Source of the DNA: Martensiomyces pterosporus
Taxonomy: Eukaryota > Kickxellomycota > Kickxellomycetes > Kickxellales > Kickxellaceae
Assembly: GCA_025201845.1 (NCBI GenBank)
Contig: MU603949.1
Coordinates: forward strand, 84,530-148,529
Reading direction: 5' to 3'
DNA: 64,000 nt
The notes under the pieces are model-generated. The model was not told the origin of the DNA. It saw only the letters and a program-made list of their open reading frames with translations, and did no database searches. The position numbers and the translations under genes are program-made. How positions within the stretch are numbered: position 1 is the first letter of the stretch; every line of letters begins with the position of its first letter. Shown in pieces: positions 52,001 through 61,631 of the stretch.

Positions 52001-52268
52001 CGAATCATTCACAGAATCCACGGCAGGGCATGCACAACCAGCACCACCATCGGTGGATGTGCAGGGTGTTGGCACTGAAGACGAAGAGGAGGACGACGAC
52101 GAAGATGCCCTGGGCGCTGCTGCGTCGCCTAGAATGGTGATGGGCGATAGCACCGAGGAGCGCAGAGCGACACGCAAGCTGGTTGAAACTGCACTGAGGT
52201 GCTGCCACGAGGCGCGGATTCTGGCTGTATCCAAAACCATTGTACTGAGCACGCCAAACCAGTCGTGA
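49010..52268 (+). CDS. LDB17: SPIN90/Ldb17/Dip1-type Arp2/3 activator, interrupted by an assembly gap
   Basis: The armadillo-like LRD (about 30-600) has PHFLRLCCMFFASPLYENNA, GTKLVLALNEQFLKLDGY, TFTENLVFLLNRETD, LYCILTDPGTADILYTNDMF and VLIDIVIRDLSNLSD, as in Ldb17/Dip1/SPIN90. This family activates Arp2/3 without pre-existing filaments, seeding linear actin at endocytic sites. The tail is Pro-rich (RRPAPPPPPAPRSR, RRRPPPPPPPHVS, RRRAPPPPPPPVSL), suited to SH3 and profilin binding. A 10-N gap at 51947-51956 is flanked by a perfect 237-bp copy (51710-51946 and 51957-52193). Counted literally, the frame shifts by one after the gap. If the copy is collapsed, the frame runs on to the stop at 52268, giving about 1003 aa ending STPNQS. 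Confidence 0.88.
51710..52193. repeat. 237-bp perfect duplicate around a 10-N gap (assembly artefact)
   Basis: 51710-51946 equals 51957-52193 at every base, with the N run directly between. This is the footprint of two contig ends that overlap but were not merged. Confidence 0.95.
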
Positions 52269-52664
52269 ATATTTATCTATCTACCTGTACTTTTCTATAA
52301 TAATACTCGCGTCTCCTTTTTTGGTTTGATCGGCTCGGGTTTGGTCGGCTCGAGCAGCCGAGACCGCTGTGCATCTGCCGGGCTGATTGTGGGGTGACAG
52401 ATAAAATGGCTCGGATAAGATGTGATGAGCAAGTTTTGCCCGCTTGAGGCTATTTTATCTGCAATGGCCTGCACGCAAAGCGAATCTCTTTTCTCAGTAA
52501 ACAGCTCGACATTCGCTTTCTTGTAAATACACTCCACGCCTCCCTGGCTCCTCTCTCTCGCTTTCTTTGCTATTTCCCGCATTTCGGAAAGCACCAGCAC
52601 TGGACAAGGAGGAGAATTTGGACCCACTGTAGCACGGATCAGCAATTCATTTTCCACACACACG
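52269..52664. other. Intergenic region upstream of the small membrane protein
   Basis: The 396 bp include the Ldb17-type 3' end with T-rich sequence near 52285-52325. No gene is seen. Confidence 0.5.
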
Positions 52665-52949
52665 ATGCGGTTTCGTACATTAACAGGGGCGCAGAGACAC
52701 AGGCTGACCAACATGCTGTTCGTGGCTGGCGTCGTGTCAGCTATTGGCACCGTGACTGGGTCGAACTTTTTGGCCTGCCCAGCAGTGAACAGAGACAGTC
52801 GACTGGACGACGAGGATGTGGCAGACATGGCAGCGGCTGCTGGTGAGCGCCAGGGCCAACCGCAGGCGCTGGAGAACATGCAGGAGGCAAAGTTCGTTAA
52901 TGGAAGAATGGAGAGCATCAGCAATGCTCAGCAGCGGTCCGGGGCATAG
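52665..52949 (+). CDS. Small single-TM protein, unknown
   Basis: The product is 94 aa. A basic N-terminus (MRFRTLTGAQRHRLTN) precedes one hydrophobic segment at about 17-38 (MLFVAGVVSAIGTVTGSNFL), then ACPAVNRDSRLDDEDV and an acidic/Gln-rich tail. The TLTGAQRHRLTN-TM-CPAV layout resembles small fungal mitochondrial or ER membrane proteins, but I do not recognise the family. The frame is clean and is preceded by its own intergenic region. Confidence 0.5.
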   Translation: MRFRTLTGAQRHRLTNMLFVAGVVSAIGTVTGSNFLACPAVNRDSRLDDEDVADMAAAAGERQGQPQALENMQEAKFVNGRMESISNAQQRSGA

Positions 52950-53192
52950 CTTTCGTCTTGCTCGCTTTTACATTTGCGATATCTCACCCACATGTAATAC
53001 CACCGAATAAACACCTGCTTTCTTTGCCTGCGAGCTGTCAACACCCGAAGACAGGCTGCTCAGGTTGTATGCTGTTGTATATAGGCGCTAGAGGGAGAAT
53101 TAGGGTCAAGCAAAGAAACGAGGATAAAAGCTGAAGGACTAGAGTGATCCATACAAGCAAAATAATAAGAATAAAACAACACAGGAGGCACC
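52950..53192. other. Convergent 3' region before the bZIP gene
   Basis: The 243 bp hold the 3' ends of the small membrane protein gene and the bZIP gene, with several AATAAA-like elements (53006, 53160-53176). No gene is seen. Confidence 0.5.
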
Positions 53193-54713
53193 CTACGTGG
53201 TGGGATCTATGGATCTGCCATCGGCTGGTCTCGCCGATATCCGTGGTCGCTTTGATCCGGGGCTGCCTCCCACCGGCGCCGCTGCATACGCCGCGGGTTC
53301 AGCCAGCGATGCCTCGCTCGCCACCCTGCTGCTGTGCTCCGAGCCACCGCCATGTGCGTGATCCGGGAGGGGCAAGGATTTGGTGTGGAGTGTGGGCGTG
53401 CCCGTGGCGCTATTCGACCGCATGCCACCCAGCGTGAGCTTGGCATTAAGCTCCTCGATCTCCTTCCTCAGCTGGGCGTTCTCCTCTCTCAGATCATCCA
53501 CCTGCGCCTCGAGATTATTGATATACGCCTTCTTCTTCTGCCTACACTCCTTGGCAGCCAAGCGATTGCGCTGCAGCCTTCGTGCTCGCCGCTCATCGGG
53601 AGTCAAATGCCTTAAGGAGCCTGGGCGGCCCGATCCAGGCGCATCGGGGGTCAGTGGCATGCCGTTGCTTGTTGTATTGAAGTCGTTCTCGTCTTGTTCG
53701 TCTGACACCGAGTCGTCGCCATCCGCCGTGCTGGCTACGGCTGCAGTGGCAGCCAAAACTCCGGCAGCTGCCTTTCTTCGACGACCAGGCTGCTTGGTCG
53801 GCGTTATGCTATCGGCAGATGACCGTGTGGTAGGTACGCCCTGCTGTTGCTGCTGCTGCTGCAGAGAGAAAGCAGCAGCGTCAGCCTGCGTGACAGCAGG
53901 CAGCCCCGCTCCCATTTGATCAGCAGCCGAGCTAGTAAAGACGTGTGCCGGCAGAGCCCCAAACGCCGACACATCAAACGACGCCATGGCAGAATCAGCA
54001 GCCGGCACCGTCGTGGCATCTGCAACAATCGCCGAGGACATGGTGAGCCTGTCAACCGGTCCCGGAGTACCCTGCAACGACGTCGAGCCCGACGGGATAG
54101 TAGGCAGCATGACGGGCTGCAAGCTAGAAGCAGCCAGCAGGGCCGCCGCTGCGCTACGTTGCGTTGCATGCCCCGAGTACGTGTTAATCTGGCTAATGGC
54201 CGGGGGGGAGTTGACGGCTGCCGCCACGGCAGCAGCAGCAGCGGCCACATCGCCGCCCATGTGCGATTTGGCGCTACTGGCAAACGAGGCAAGCACGGAG
54301 CTGGCAGCAGCCACGGCTTCCACGCTGCTCCTCCGGCGGCGCGCGTTGGATTGGTACGAGTTGATGATCTCCATGGCCTGGTCATGTGCCGTGCGGTGCA
54401 GCGAAGCCAGGACGCTATTATCCTCCTGGACACCATTTGTGCTAGGCACCGAGCTCACTGCCTGCACCTCTGTTTGGGTAGACGCCACGGTCGGCTGACT
54501 GTCGGTGCTCGTGGTTATAGCGTCAGCGATTGCATTGGTGAGTGCCTCTGCTGAGACAGTGGCGGTGATCTTCGAGCGATCCCTGTCGCCTTCGTGGTCA
54601 GACTCCAGCTCGGGGAACGGCGATGTGAGATGCGGGTCCTTCGTGGTGCTCATGGCTCGCGAGTAGTCTGGTGCTGAGGCTGCTGCTGAGGCTGCTGTGG
54701 ATGTTCCAGACAT
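53193..54713 (-). CDS. CREB/ATF-type bZIP transcription factor
   Basis: The product is 506 aa. The bZIP is near residues 375-440: basic region RRLQRNRLAAKECRQKKKAY (N-x3-A-x2-CR pattern of CREB/ATF factors), then INNLEAQVDDLREENAQLRK and EIEELNAKLTL with leucines and isoleucine at heptad positions. The first 370 residues are Ala/Ser/Thr-rich activation-type disorder with a short poly-Gln. The C-terminus is Ser/Arg-rich (GSKRPRISARPADG). Such factors bind TGACGTCA-type sites; the upstream signal is unknown. The ATG at 54713 is the first in frame. TATATA near 54790 lies on the promoter side. Confidence 0.92.
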   Translation of the reverse strand: MSGTSTAASAAASAPDYSRAMSTTKDPHLTSPFPELESDHEGDRDRSKITATVSAEALTNAIADAITTSTDSQPTVASTQTEVQAVSSVPSTNGVQEDNSVLASLHRTAHDQAMEIINSYQSNARRRRSSVEAVAAASSVLASFASSAKSHMGGDVAAAAAAVAAAVNSPPAISQINTYSGHATQRSAAAALLAASSLQPVMLPTIPSGSTSLQGTPGPVDRLTMSSAIVADATTVPAADSAMASFDVSAFGALPAHVFTSSAADQMGAGLPAVTQADAAAFSLQQQQQQQGVPTTRSSADSITPTKQPGRRRKAAAGVLAATAAVASTADGDDSVSDEQDENDFNTTSNGMPLTPDAPGSGRPGSLRHLTPDERRARRLQRNRLAAKECRQKKKAYINNLEAQVDDLREENAQLRKEIEELNAKLTLGGMRSNSATGTPTLHTKSLPLPDHAHGGGSEHSSRVASEASLAEPAAYAAAPVGGSPGSKRPRISARPADGRSIDPTT

Positions 54714-55760
54714 TAGATGGGTAGGTTATAGGCGAGGATGTGAAAGGATGACCAGCACCACTGAACGAAACGGTTTGCCGCTGCTAATCTATATATGGCT
54801 TTTTACAGTGGGTGGTGGTAGAGTGCGCTGTATGTGTGAGTGGAGCGAAAATGGAGAGGCAAGGGGGCACAGCCTGACAATGAAGCTTTGTGCTGATGAC
54901 GAAAGCAGTGGGCGGTGGTGTTCTGAGCAGCAGCCTGCGTGCGTGCGTGTGGGAAACAGAGCGCGGTACTGAGTCCAAGGGAGCAGTAAGATAGCAGCAA
55001 AATAAATATTAAAACGTCCTGGCTGAATGACGCACTCGTTGGGCTAGAAGCGGCCAATTGGGCAAATGAGCTGGTGTGAAATTCTGGCAGCAGAACGCGA
55101 GGCAATAGAGTGGCTGGCAGCTATGGCAGCTAGTGTGAATAAAAATAAGTAGTTTTGTCTGCTTTTGACGGGGCCGGTATGTGCGATAAGACGCAAGAGA
55201 AAATGATGTAGAGTGAGGACGTCAGCACCCGAGCCTTGCGCTGTGGGAGGCAAAACAAGATATAGGTGGAAGATATGACGGGGGTATGTGATGTGGGCAG
55301 CGAAAGAGATTAATAAGCAACAAGGAAAAAAAGATGAGCGAAATGAAAAAGGGCAGTGTGACGACACAAGCGACGGCCTCCTTCGCAGGGCAAGCGGCTG
55401 CTATGCCATCGCCCCATATAGCAGCCGTGCTGAGCAGGGACGCAGAAAGCAGAGAATTGGCGTCTGCTAATACGGCGAATCCCGCCTGAAAATTTTTTCC
55501 GAGCCTGCTTTTCATTGGGCGCCAAACGGCGTGTAGACGGAGGCTATAAATGTATAAACGGAGGCCACCAGTGCCTCAAAAAGCGCCTGGAGCAGCAGAG
55601 CGTGCTCATTTACCCGGTACTCTGCTCAGTCCTCCACAACGGCTAGGGCAGCGCGACATGCAGCCAAACACCCTCTGATTCGCATCGAGACCTGGACTCC
55701 AGATCTACTGAGAAGGACCCGGACCTGATCCAATCCACCCAAGCTGATCTAATCCGGGGC
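54714..55760. other. Intergenic region upstream of the bZIP gene
   Basis: The 1.05 kb include the bZIP promoter and the 3' flank of GUF1. A strong plus-strand TATAAATGTATAAA (about 55544-55557) has no recognised plus-strand gene behind it. No ORF with family features was found. Confidence 0.45.
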
Positions 55761-57782
55761 TCAGTCACTTGACTTTGTCATTATGCTCAGGAACGCCTCC
55801 TGCGGCAGCTCCACCTTGCCGATTTTCTTCATGCGCTTCTTGCCCTCCTTCTGGCGATTCAGCAGCTTCATCTTTCGGGTGATGTCGCCGCCATAGCATT
55901 TGGCTGTGACGTTCTTGCGCATCTGCTTGACTGTCTCCCGCGCAACGACCTTCCCATTCGCAGCAGTCTGAATGATGATGTCAAACAGCTGCCGGCGGAT
56001 GACCTCCTTCAGTCGCTTGGCCAGATCACGGCCCACAGTGACTACGCTGCTCTTGTGCATCACCGCAGCGAGTGCATCCACGGCCTCGCCGTTCAGCAGC
56101 ACCTCCATCTTGACCAGATCCGACGAGTCGTACCCGGCATCCTCATAGTCGAAGCTGGCAAATCCCTGTGACTTGGACTTGAGCTTGTCGTAGAAATCCG
56201 TCACAATCTCGGCCATTGGCAGCCTGCACTTGAGCATCACTCGCGTCTCATCAATAAACGTGTGGTTGAGGATGTCGCCGCGGTGACTGCTGCACAGCTC
56301 GAGCATGTTCCCCAGGTACTTCTCGGGGAAGATCAGCGTGGCCATCACGTAGGGCTCCAGCGTCGATTCAACGAAATCCTGCATTGTGTTGGCATCGGGG
56401 AAATCTGCTGGCGTTCGGATGAAGTTCATTGTGCCGTCTTTGTACTTGATCTGGTACGGCACAGTGGGCGACGTAATCAGCACATTTGCATCGTACTCCT
56501 CTTCCAGCCTCTGGCGGAACACGTCCATATGCAGAGTGCCAAGGAACCCCAGCCGCCACCCCTGGCCCAGTGCCGCACTGGTCTCCTTGTGAACGCTGAC
56601 GCTGGAATCGTTGAGCGTAAGCTTCTGGATCGACTCGTTCAGCCGGTCAAACTCTCCAGCATCGATGGGAAACACGCCGGCAAAGACCATGGACTTTGCA
56701 GGCACAAAGCCAGGCAGCGGCTCAACTGGGTGTTTTTCGCGATAAAAGGTGTCGCCCACATGTGCTTCGGAGATCGACTTCATGTTGCAGACGATGTATC
56801 CGACCTGTCCCACCTGCAGCGTGCCCGTGGGTGTCTGCTCCGGGTGCATGATCCCGACCTCCGAGACCTCGTATTTGGTGCCCGAGTGGCTGGACACAAT
56901 CTTGTCGCCACGCTTAATCAACCCGTCCTTCACCGCCATCAAACAAACGACGCCAACATACGTGTCGTACCAGGTATCAAATAGCAGCGCCTTGAATGGC
57001 TTATCAATGCTGCCAGCAGGCGGCGGCATACGCTCGATGATAGCGGGCAGTACCTGGTCGATTCCCAACCCTGTCTTTGCCGAAAGCTTAATAATATCGC
57101 CAGCGTCCATTTCAAACGCACTCTCGATCTGCAGCGCCGTCCGCTCGGGCTCTGCTGTCGGCAGATCAACCTTATTCAGCATGGGAATCACCTCCAGGCC
57201 CTCGCCGAACGCCAGATAGAAATTAGCCACCGTCTGCGCCTGTATTCCCTGCGCGGCATCGACGAGGAGAATCGTACCCTGGCAGGCAGCCAGCGACCGA
57301 GAAACCTCATAGCTGAAATCAACATGGCCAGGCGTGTCAATCAAGTTCAGCAAGTACCTCTCGCCCTTGTACTCAAAGAACATGCTGGCCGACTGCGCCT
57401 TGACTGTGATCCCGCGCTCGCGCTCAACCTTCAGCTTGTCCAGAACCTGCTTGTTCTTGGACTCCTTAGATATGACACCCGTCCACTCAAGCAGCCGATC
57501 TGCCAATGTGCTCTTGCCATGGTCGATGTGCGCAATAATGCTGAAGTTGCGGATACGCTCGGGCGGATACAGCGTCAGGTCCACCTCCTTTCGCTTGCTG
57601 TCCGTTGGCTTTGCAGCATAGAACCGCTGGAACCGCGGGCATGCTGCAGCCTGCACTGTTGTATTGTTGCTGAGCGGCCAGCTCGATCGCAGCGCTGTGG
57701 CAATCGATAGAGCACCCCCTGGCCTGCTCCATCCGGCCAGCCGCAACGGATGTGAGGCCGCTAGCAGCCGTGTCTGCAGCAT
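55761..57782 (-). CDS. GUF1: Mitochondrial translation factor Guf1 (EF4/LepA GTPase)
   Basis: The product is 673 aa. An Arg/Ser/Ala-rich presequence (about 1-55) precedes the GTPase: FSIIAHIDHGKSTLADRLLE (G1), the switch-I stretch ERERGITVKAQSASMFF, NLIDTPGHVDFSYEVSRSLA (G3) and PMLNKVDLP (G4). Translation-factor domains II, III and V follow (DVFRQRLEEEYDANVLITSP, PEKYLGNMLELCSSHRGDIL), and the LepA-specific C-terminal domain ends with AKCYGGDITRKMKLLNRQKE and GKKRMKKIGKVELPQEAFLS. It promotes mitochondrial protein synthesis under stress by back-translocating or remodelling stalled ribosomes. It diverges from the propeller gene. Confidence 0.97.
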   Translation of the reverse strand: MLQTRLLAASHPLRLAGWSRPGGALSIATALRSSWPLSNNTTVQAAACPRFQRFYAAKPTDSKRKEVDLTLYPPERIRNFSIIAHIDHGKSTLADRLLEWTGVISKESKNKQVLDKLKVERERGITVKAQSASMFFEYKGERYLLNLIDTPGHVDFSYEVSRSLAACQGTILLVDAAQGIQAQTVANFYLAFGEGLEVIPMLNKVDLPTAEPERTALQIESAFEMDAGDIIKLSAKTGLGIDQVLPAIIERMPPPAGSIDKPFKALLFDTWYDTYVGVVCLMAVKDGLIKRGDKIVSSHSGTKYEVSEVGIMHPEQTPTGTLQVGQVGYIVCNMKSISEAHVGDTFYREKHPVEPLPGFVPAKSMVFAGVFPIDAGEFDRLNESIQKLTLNDSSVSVHKETSAALGQGWRLGFLGTLHMDVFRQRLEEEYDANVLITSPTVPYQIKYKDGTMNFIRTPADFPDANTMQDFVESTLEPYVMATLIFPEKYLGNMLELCSSHRGDILNHTFIDETRVMLKCRLPMAEIVTDFYDKLKSKSQGFASFDYEDAGYDSSDLVKMEVLLNGEAVDALAAVMHKSSVVTVGRDLAKRLKEVIRRQLFDIIIQTAANGKVVARETVKQMRKNVTAKCYGGDITRKMKLLNRQKEGKKRMKKIGKVELPQEAFLSIMTKSSD

Positions 57783-58269
57783 CAGCTAGATGACCTGTGT
57801 AAGCCGTAAGCGCTGTTCGCCGACTCACACAACAGCGGTATTTTTGTGGGCTGCTGCTCTTGTGTCCTGTGTCTCGCGCAAGGCACACGCTACACCTTGG
57901 CAAGATTCAAAAAAACAAATTCGACCAGCTACAGCACCAGAATGAGGGAAGCCAGAGTGTGTGCTTACGAAGCAGAGCAATAAGAATAAATCGTGCAGAG
58001 GGAGGGAAAGGGAGAGATAGCTTTGCGTTTCTGGAGATATGGCAGGCGAAAATCAAACCGCTACCAGCCAAAAAGTGCAGTCCCCATTACGTTCACCAAC
58101 AGATATTTGCTCATTTTTGTACGAGAAATTTCGGCGACTCGGAGAGCACAGATCGGTAATATTATCCCCTTTGCTCCCTTTACTCCTTCTCGCCTCCACT
58201 CATACCTGCTAGTCAACTGGAGGAGCACGCACTTGATCTTACAGAAGGAAAACACAGGAGCAGGAGCCG
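57783..58269. other. Divergent promoter of GUF1 and the propeller gene
   Basis: The 487 bp sit between two divergent starts and are pyrimidine-rich at 58165-58215. No gene is seen. Confidence 0.5.
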
Positions 58270-59472
58270 ATGGTTAATGCAAAAAAGGCACGCCTGGACA
58301 ACGACGAAACACAGCATGGCGAGCAGCCAGTGCTGATAAGCGCATGTACATTCAGGGAGGAAGCTCTCATTGAGCTGCCGCCAAATCTTGGTCGAGTATC
58401 CACCATGGCCATATGGTCATCGCGTGAAGAAGGCACCGACAGCCTGCAAGCAGCTGCTGATCACAGCGATGCCACAGGCAGCAGCACACTGGAGCTGGCT
58501 GTTGGCACAGAGACCGGTAGCATTGCGCTAATCCACAACGACCGATCCGTTAAGATCTTGGAGAGCAATGGCGGACCAGCCATCCTGTGTTTGCTGATTG
58601 GAGACACGACGATGCCCCTGCCATCTGGCGCCGAGAGAGATAATCGCATAGCCGACGTTATTTCTGGCGATTCAGATGGCCGCATAACGGTTTTCAGCAT
58701 GGGCCAGGTGTTTTCGCGCAGCACGCTCTCTGCGCCGATATCCGCCATTGCCAGGGACGATAACCCGCATTCGGCCAGCAGCTTCATTGTGGGCGACATG
58801 AATGGCGTGGTCACTGCATGCCATGCGCAGGATGTGCTATGGAGATCGCAGACCAAACCACACGCAGCATCAGCCAGGATTACGGATCCAGGCGTTAGGG
58901 CAGTATGCTCCGTAAGGTTTCCCGACAAGCAAGGCATCTTGACTAGCTATGTGCTGGCGGCGACTGGCGCAGACCACATCCAAGTTCTCTCTCGTGGCAG
59001 CCCAGTGCTGTCTATCCCGCTCTCGTCGACTTGCAACGCGATGTGTGCTGGGTTTTTTGTCACCACCGCCACCACCAATTCGCGCAATGCTCATACTGAG
59101 GGCGAGCGCCAGGTCATGCTGGGCGATGAAGCAGGAGGGCTGTTTGTTTTGGACAGCTTCGAGCTCATCCCCTATGCACAGATTGACTACCCGGTAACAG
59201 CGGTTGCATCTATCCCTCTCAAGGAGTTCGCCAATCGGCGTGGCCCGGATATTGTTGTGTGCGCTACACGATCCAATTTCATCTACGTCCTACACGATCG
59301 ACAAGTTGTCGGCGTGTATACGGCGGAGTTTTGGCCTGCTGCATTTGACATGTACACAACGTCGTCGGAATCCAAGCCCCGAGTCGCCATTGTTGAAACC
59401 AGAGCCGGTAATGAGGCGTCAGACTCTGTGCTCAATTCAGTGCACGTCCTTTCTCTCGACCTTGTATATTGA
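58270..59472 (+). CDS. Beta-propeller protein, ITFG2-like
   Basis: The product is 400 aa. FG-GAP/WD-like blade strands repeat: TLELAVGTETGSIALIHNDR, VISGDSDGRITVFSMGQVFS, SFIVGDMNGVVTACHAQDVL, YVLAATGADHIQVLSRGSPV, MLGDEAGGLFVLDSFELIPY and IVVCATRSNFIYVLHDRQVV. The layout and wording of the blades resemble ITFG2, a KICSTOR subunit that recruits GATOR1 to restrain TORC1 in animals. The match is by pattern only; a BBS-type or other propeller is possible. It is a single clean frame from the first ATG. Confidence 0.6.
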   Translation: MVNAKKARLDNDETQHGEQPVLISACTFREEALIELPPNLGRVSTMAIWSSREEGTDSLQAAADHSDATGSSTLELAVGTETGSIALIHNDRSVKILESNGGPAILCLLIGDTTMPLPSGAERDNRIADVISGDSDGRITVFSMGQVFSRSTLSAPISAIARDDNPHSASSFIVGDMNGVVTACHAQDVLWRSQTKPHAASARITDPGVRAVCSVRFPDKQGILTSYVLAATGADHIQVLSRGSPVLSIPLSSTCNAMCAGFFVTTATTNSRNAHTEGERQVMLGDEAGGLFVLDSFELIPYAQIDYPVTAVASIPLKEFANRRGPDIVVCATRSNFIYVLHDRQVVGVYTAEFWPAAFDMYTTSSESKPRVAIVETRAGNEASDSVLNSVHVLSLDLVY

Positions 59473-60039
59473 GTACTTACAAGCACTACTCCTTTTGGGC
59501 GCCTGCAGCAGCAAATAAACCTATGCTAACAAGCAAAACAAAAAAGCAAATGCCGCTGAGCGTGCCTGATTATGCATCCCTTCTGCAGTTAGGGAAAATG
59601 CAACTGCTCTTTATATTGTTTGCTAGTTCACATCGGATGGAGCTGCTTTTGCTGATATGCACATATCCGCACGGCAACAATGCCAGGCAAAGGGTTGTCA
59701 AAAAGCCCGAGTCTGCGTTGGCGCCATTTTTAGGTCATGGCTATCCCAGCACACAATTATGCATGCCTGTGTGGGAAGCGACATCCCTTTTTGCTGCTGA
59801 TTTCTCTTTTTGTGTAAATGAAATACAGCAGCAGCCCCCGAAGGATACGTGTCTGTTTCTACTCGCAGACATCTCTAGAACTTTCTTTCCTTGCATCTTG
59901 TTTCTCTCCGTGCTTCTGTTCATTTGTCTCTATACCCCATCTGTTCGCTACTCTTTTTTATTATTACTACAACCCCCTACGTATTGGACGTCTTTTAGTG
60001 GACTGCTTGCCTTAGCCAAGATAGCCGCGGAGCGCAACA
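59473..60039. other. Intergenic region upstream of the NTPase gene
   Basis: The 567 bp contain the propeller 3' end. They are T-rich between 59860 and 59990, a likely leader for the NTPase gene. No gene is seen. Confidence 0.5.
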
Positions 60040-61467
60040 ATGACAAACGCGAGGCGCATGGCTGAGGACCGCCGTGCGGCCGAGGTCACCCTATACTACC
60101 TGCAGCACATGTCCGACGAGCTAAAGAGGGTGTTTGACTCTCCAGACCCTACAGTCATAAGGCTTCCAAACATCATGTTTGCAGACGAGCCGTCCATGCA
60201 CCAGACGCGCGCACAAGTATCGATAGACTATGAGGGCGCCAAGGTAGAGTCAGAGCTGGCTCTCGTGGAGGCCGTCACAAGGCCAATGGAACTTCAATTG
60301 GTATACGGCCGACTCAGCCGACTGCTGGGAATCCAGAGGAAACCGCACTCGAGCCAGCCCGGGATAATCATGCGAGGCATGTGCAGTCCGCTTAACAGCG
60401 GGCTGTTCTTGCGCGGATGCAAGGGAATTGGCAAGAGCTACCTAATGCTCCTGACAGCAGTGCAGCTGCTTGTCAGAGAGCGGAGTGCGCGCGTCGTGTA
60501 TATCGGTGATTGTGGTGCATGGAAAAAGTGCGGGAGCAAGGCTGACAGGGAGAGCTTTATTGCCGAGGCATTTGCAGCCGCATTTGCCGACGACCAAAAC
60601 GTCCTGGAGCTTGTCGACAAGTGGCGGTCCAACAGCTTGCGCAGGACTTGGCCGGTGTCGCCATGCTTGCTATTCAAGGAGATTGAGAGATACTGTAGAG
60701 ACAACGGGCTGGTGGTGGCTGTGTTTATAGACAAGACCAACGAGCTGGCCGGGCTGGATTATGCGGACAGGGAAATCCTTGCCTTGATCAAATCCATCAA
60801 ATGCACCCGTCGGTTTTCGGTCATACTGGCGGCCTCCGACGACTGCATAGCAGATGCTGTCAACGAGGGAATCAGGGCAAGTGACCTGCGCATCAGCCAG
60901 CCGTTCTCCAGCTCCGAAGCCAGTCTCTTTGTGAGATGGAAGTGCCCCGGCGTCGGCATTGGGCCGCTGCATTTGAAGGACTTTATGAATGTGACCTGGC
61001 GGCACCCCGGTGAGCTCCGACGCCTGTGCAGCTTCGTTTTGGAAGCATTCAAGAATGCCGACAATGGCCACGTGTCCACTCCCTCTGCTCTTGTGGATGA
61101 CACTCTTGAGCACGATGAGGTCATCTCGAGGTGTCTCGAAAGATTCGGCAGCATGCCGTGCGCTGAATTCGCGCCAAAGCCATTTACGACCGCATTGGGC
61201 GGGTTTTTGCCGGGGTTGTTTGCGGAGAGAGTTTCGCAGTCGGTGATGAGCGTGCTGCTCATGCGTGGTCATGCCCACCAGTATCTCGTCGACTACAACT
61301 ACATGACGCTATCTACCATCGAGGGCACGCCCTGCTTCATCTACCCGAGTCCAAAAATAGCTGAGGGGCTTGTACGCCTGCACTGCGCAGCTAAAGGCTC
61401 GGCTCCCGATATGAAGTATCATCTGGAAAACATGCGGCGCGCCACTTACCAAATCCCGGTGCAGTGA
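60040..61467 (+). CDS. P-loop NTPase resembling Crinkler/RHS-type ATPases
   Basis: The product is 475 aa. Walker A is LFLRGCKGIGKSYLMLLTAV (GxxxxGKS at 126-133). RVVYIGDCGAWKK (151-163) follows, then a Walker B strand VVAVFIDKTNELAGLD (about 225-240) and a sensor-like RFSVILAASDDCIAD (about 258-272). FLRG-GKGKS, a YIGDC-W strand after the helix and an FID-x-x-N Walker B are features shared with NTPase modules of fungal Crinkler proteins and trypanosome RHS proteins. The C-terminal part (about 300-475) has no recognised effector domain. No signal peptide is seen. STAND or ORC/Cdc6-type AAA ATPases are alternatives. The gene is intronless, and function is unknown. Confidence 0.65.
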   Translation: MTNARRMAEDRRAAEVTLYYLQHMSDELKRVFDSPDPTVIRLPNIMFADEPSMHQTRAQVSIDYEGAKVESELALVEAVTRPMELQLVYGRLSRLLGIQRKPHSSQPGIIMRGMCSPLNSGLFLRGCKGIGKSYLMLLTAVQLLVRERSARVVYIGDCGAWKKCGSKADRESFIAEAFAAAFADDQNVLELVDKWRSNSLRRTWPVSPCLLFKEIERYCRDNGLVVAVFIDKTNELAGLDYADREILALIKSIKCTRRFSVILAASDDCIADAVNEGIRASDLRISQPFSSSEASLFVRWKCPGVGIGPLHLKDFMNVTWRHPGELRRLCSFVLEAFKNADNGHVSTPSALVDDTLEHDEVISRCLERFGSMPCAEFAPKPFTTALGGFLPGLFAERVSQSVMSVLLMRGHAHQYLVDYNYMTLSTIEGTPCFIYPSPKIAEGLVRLHCAAKGSAPDMKYHLENMRRATYQIPVQ

Positions 61468-61631
61468 TCATAATCTATAGCCGGGGATGGCGGGGAAAGA
61501 GAGAAGGAGAAAAGGCAGCGGGTGGCACCAGCTGCTTCCATTCGTTTATCTCTGCTCTTGCCTTCCTCTGCACGGAGGCACACACTCGGAGACACTGCCA
61601 TGTAGCTGATGCGCGGCATTCTCCCTTGCCT

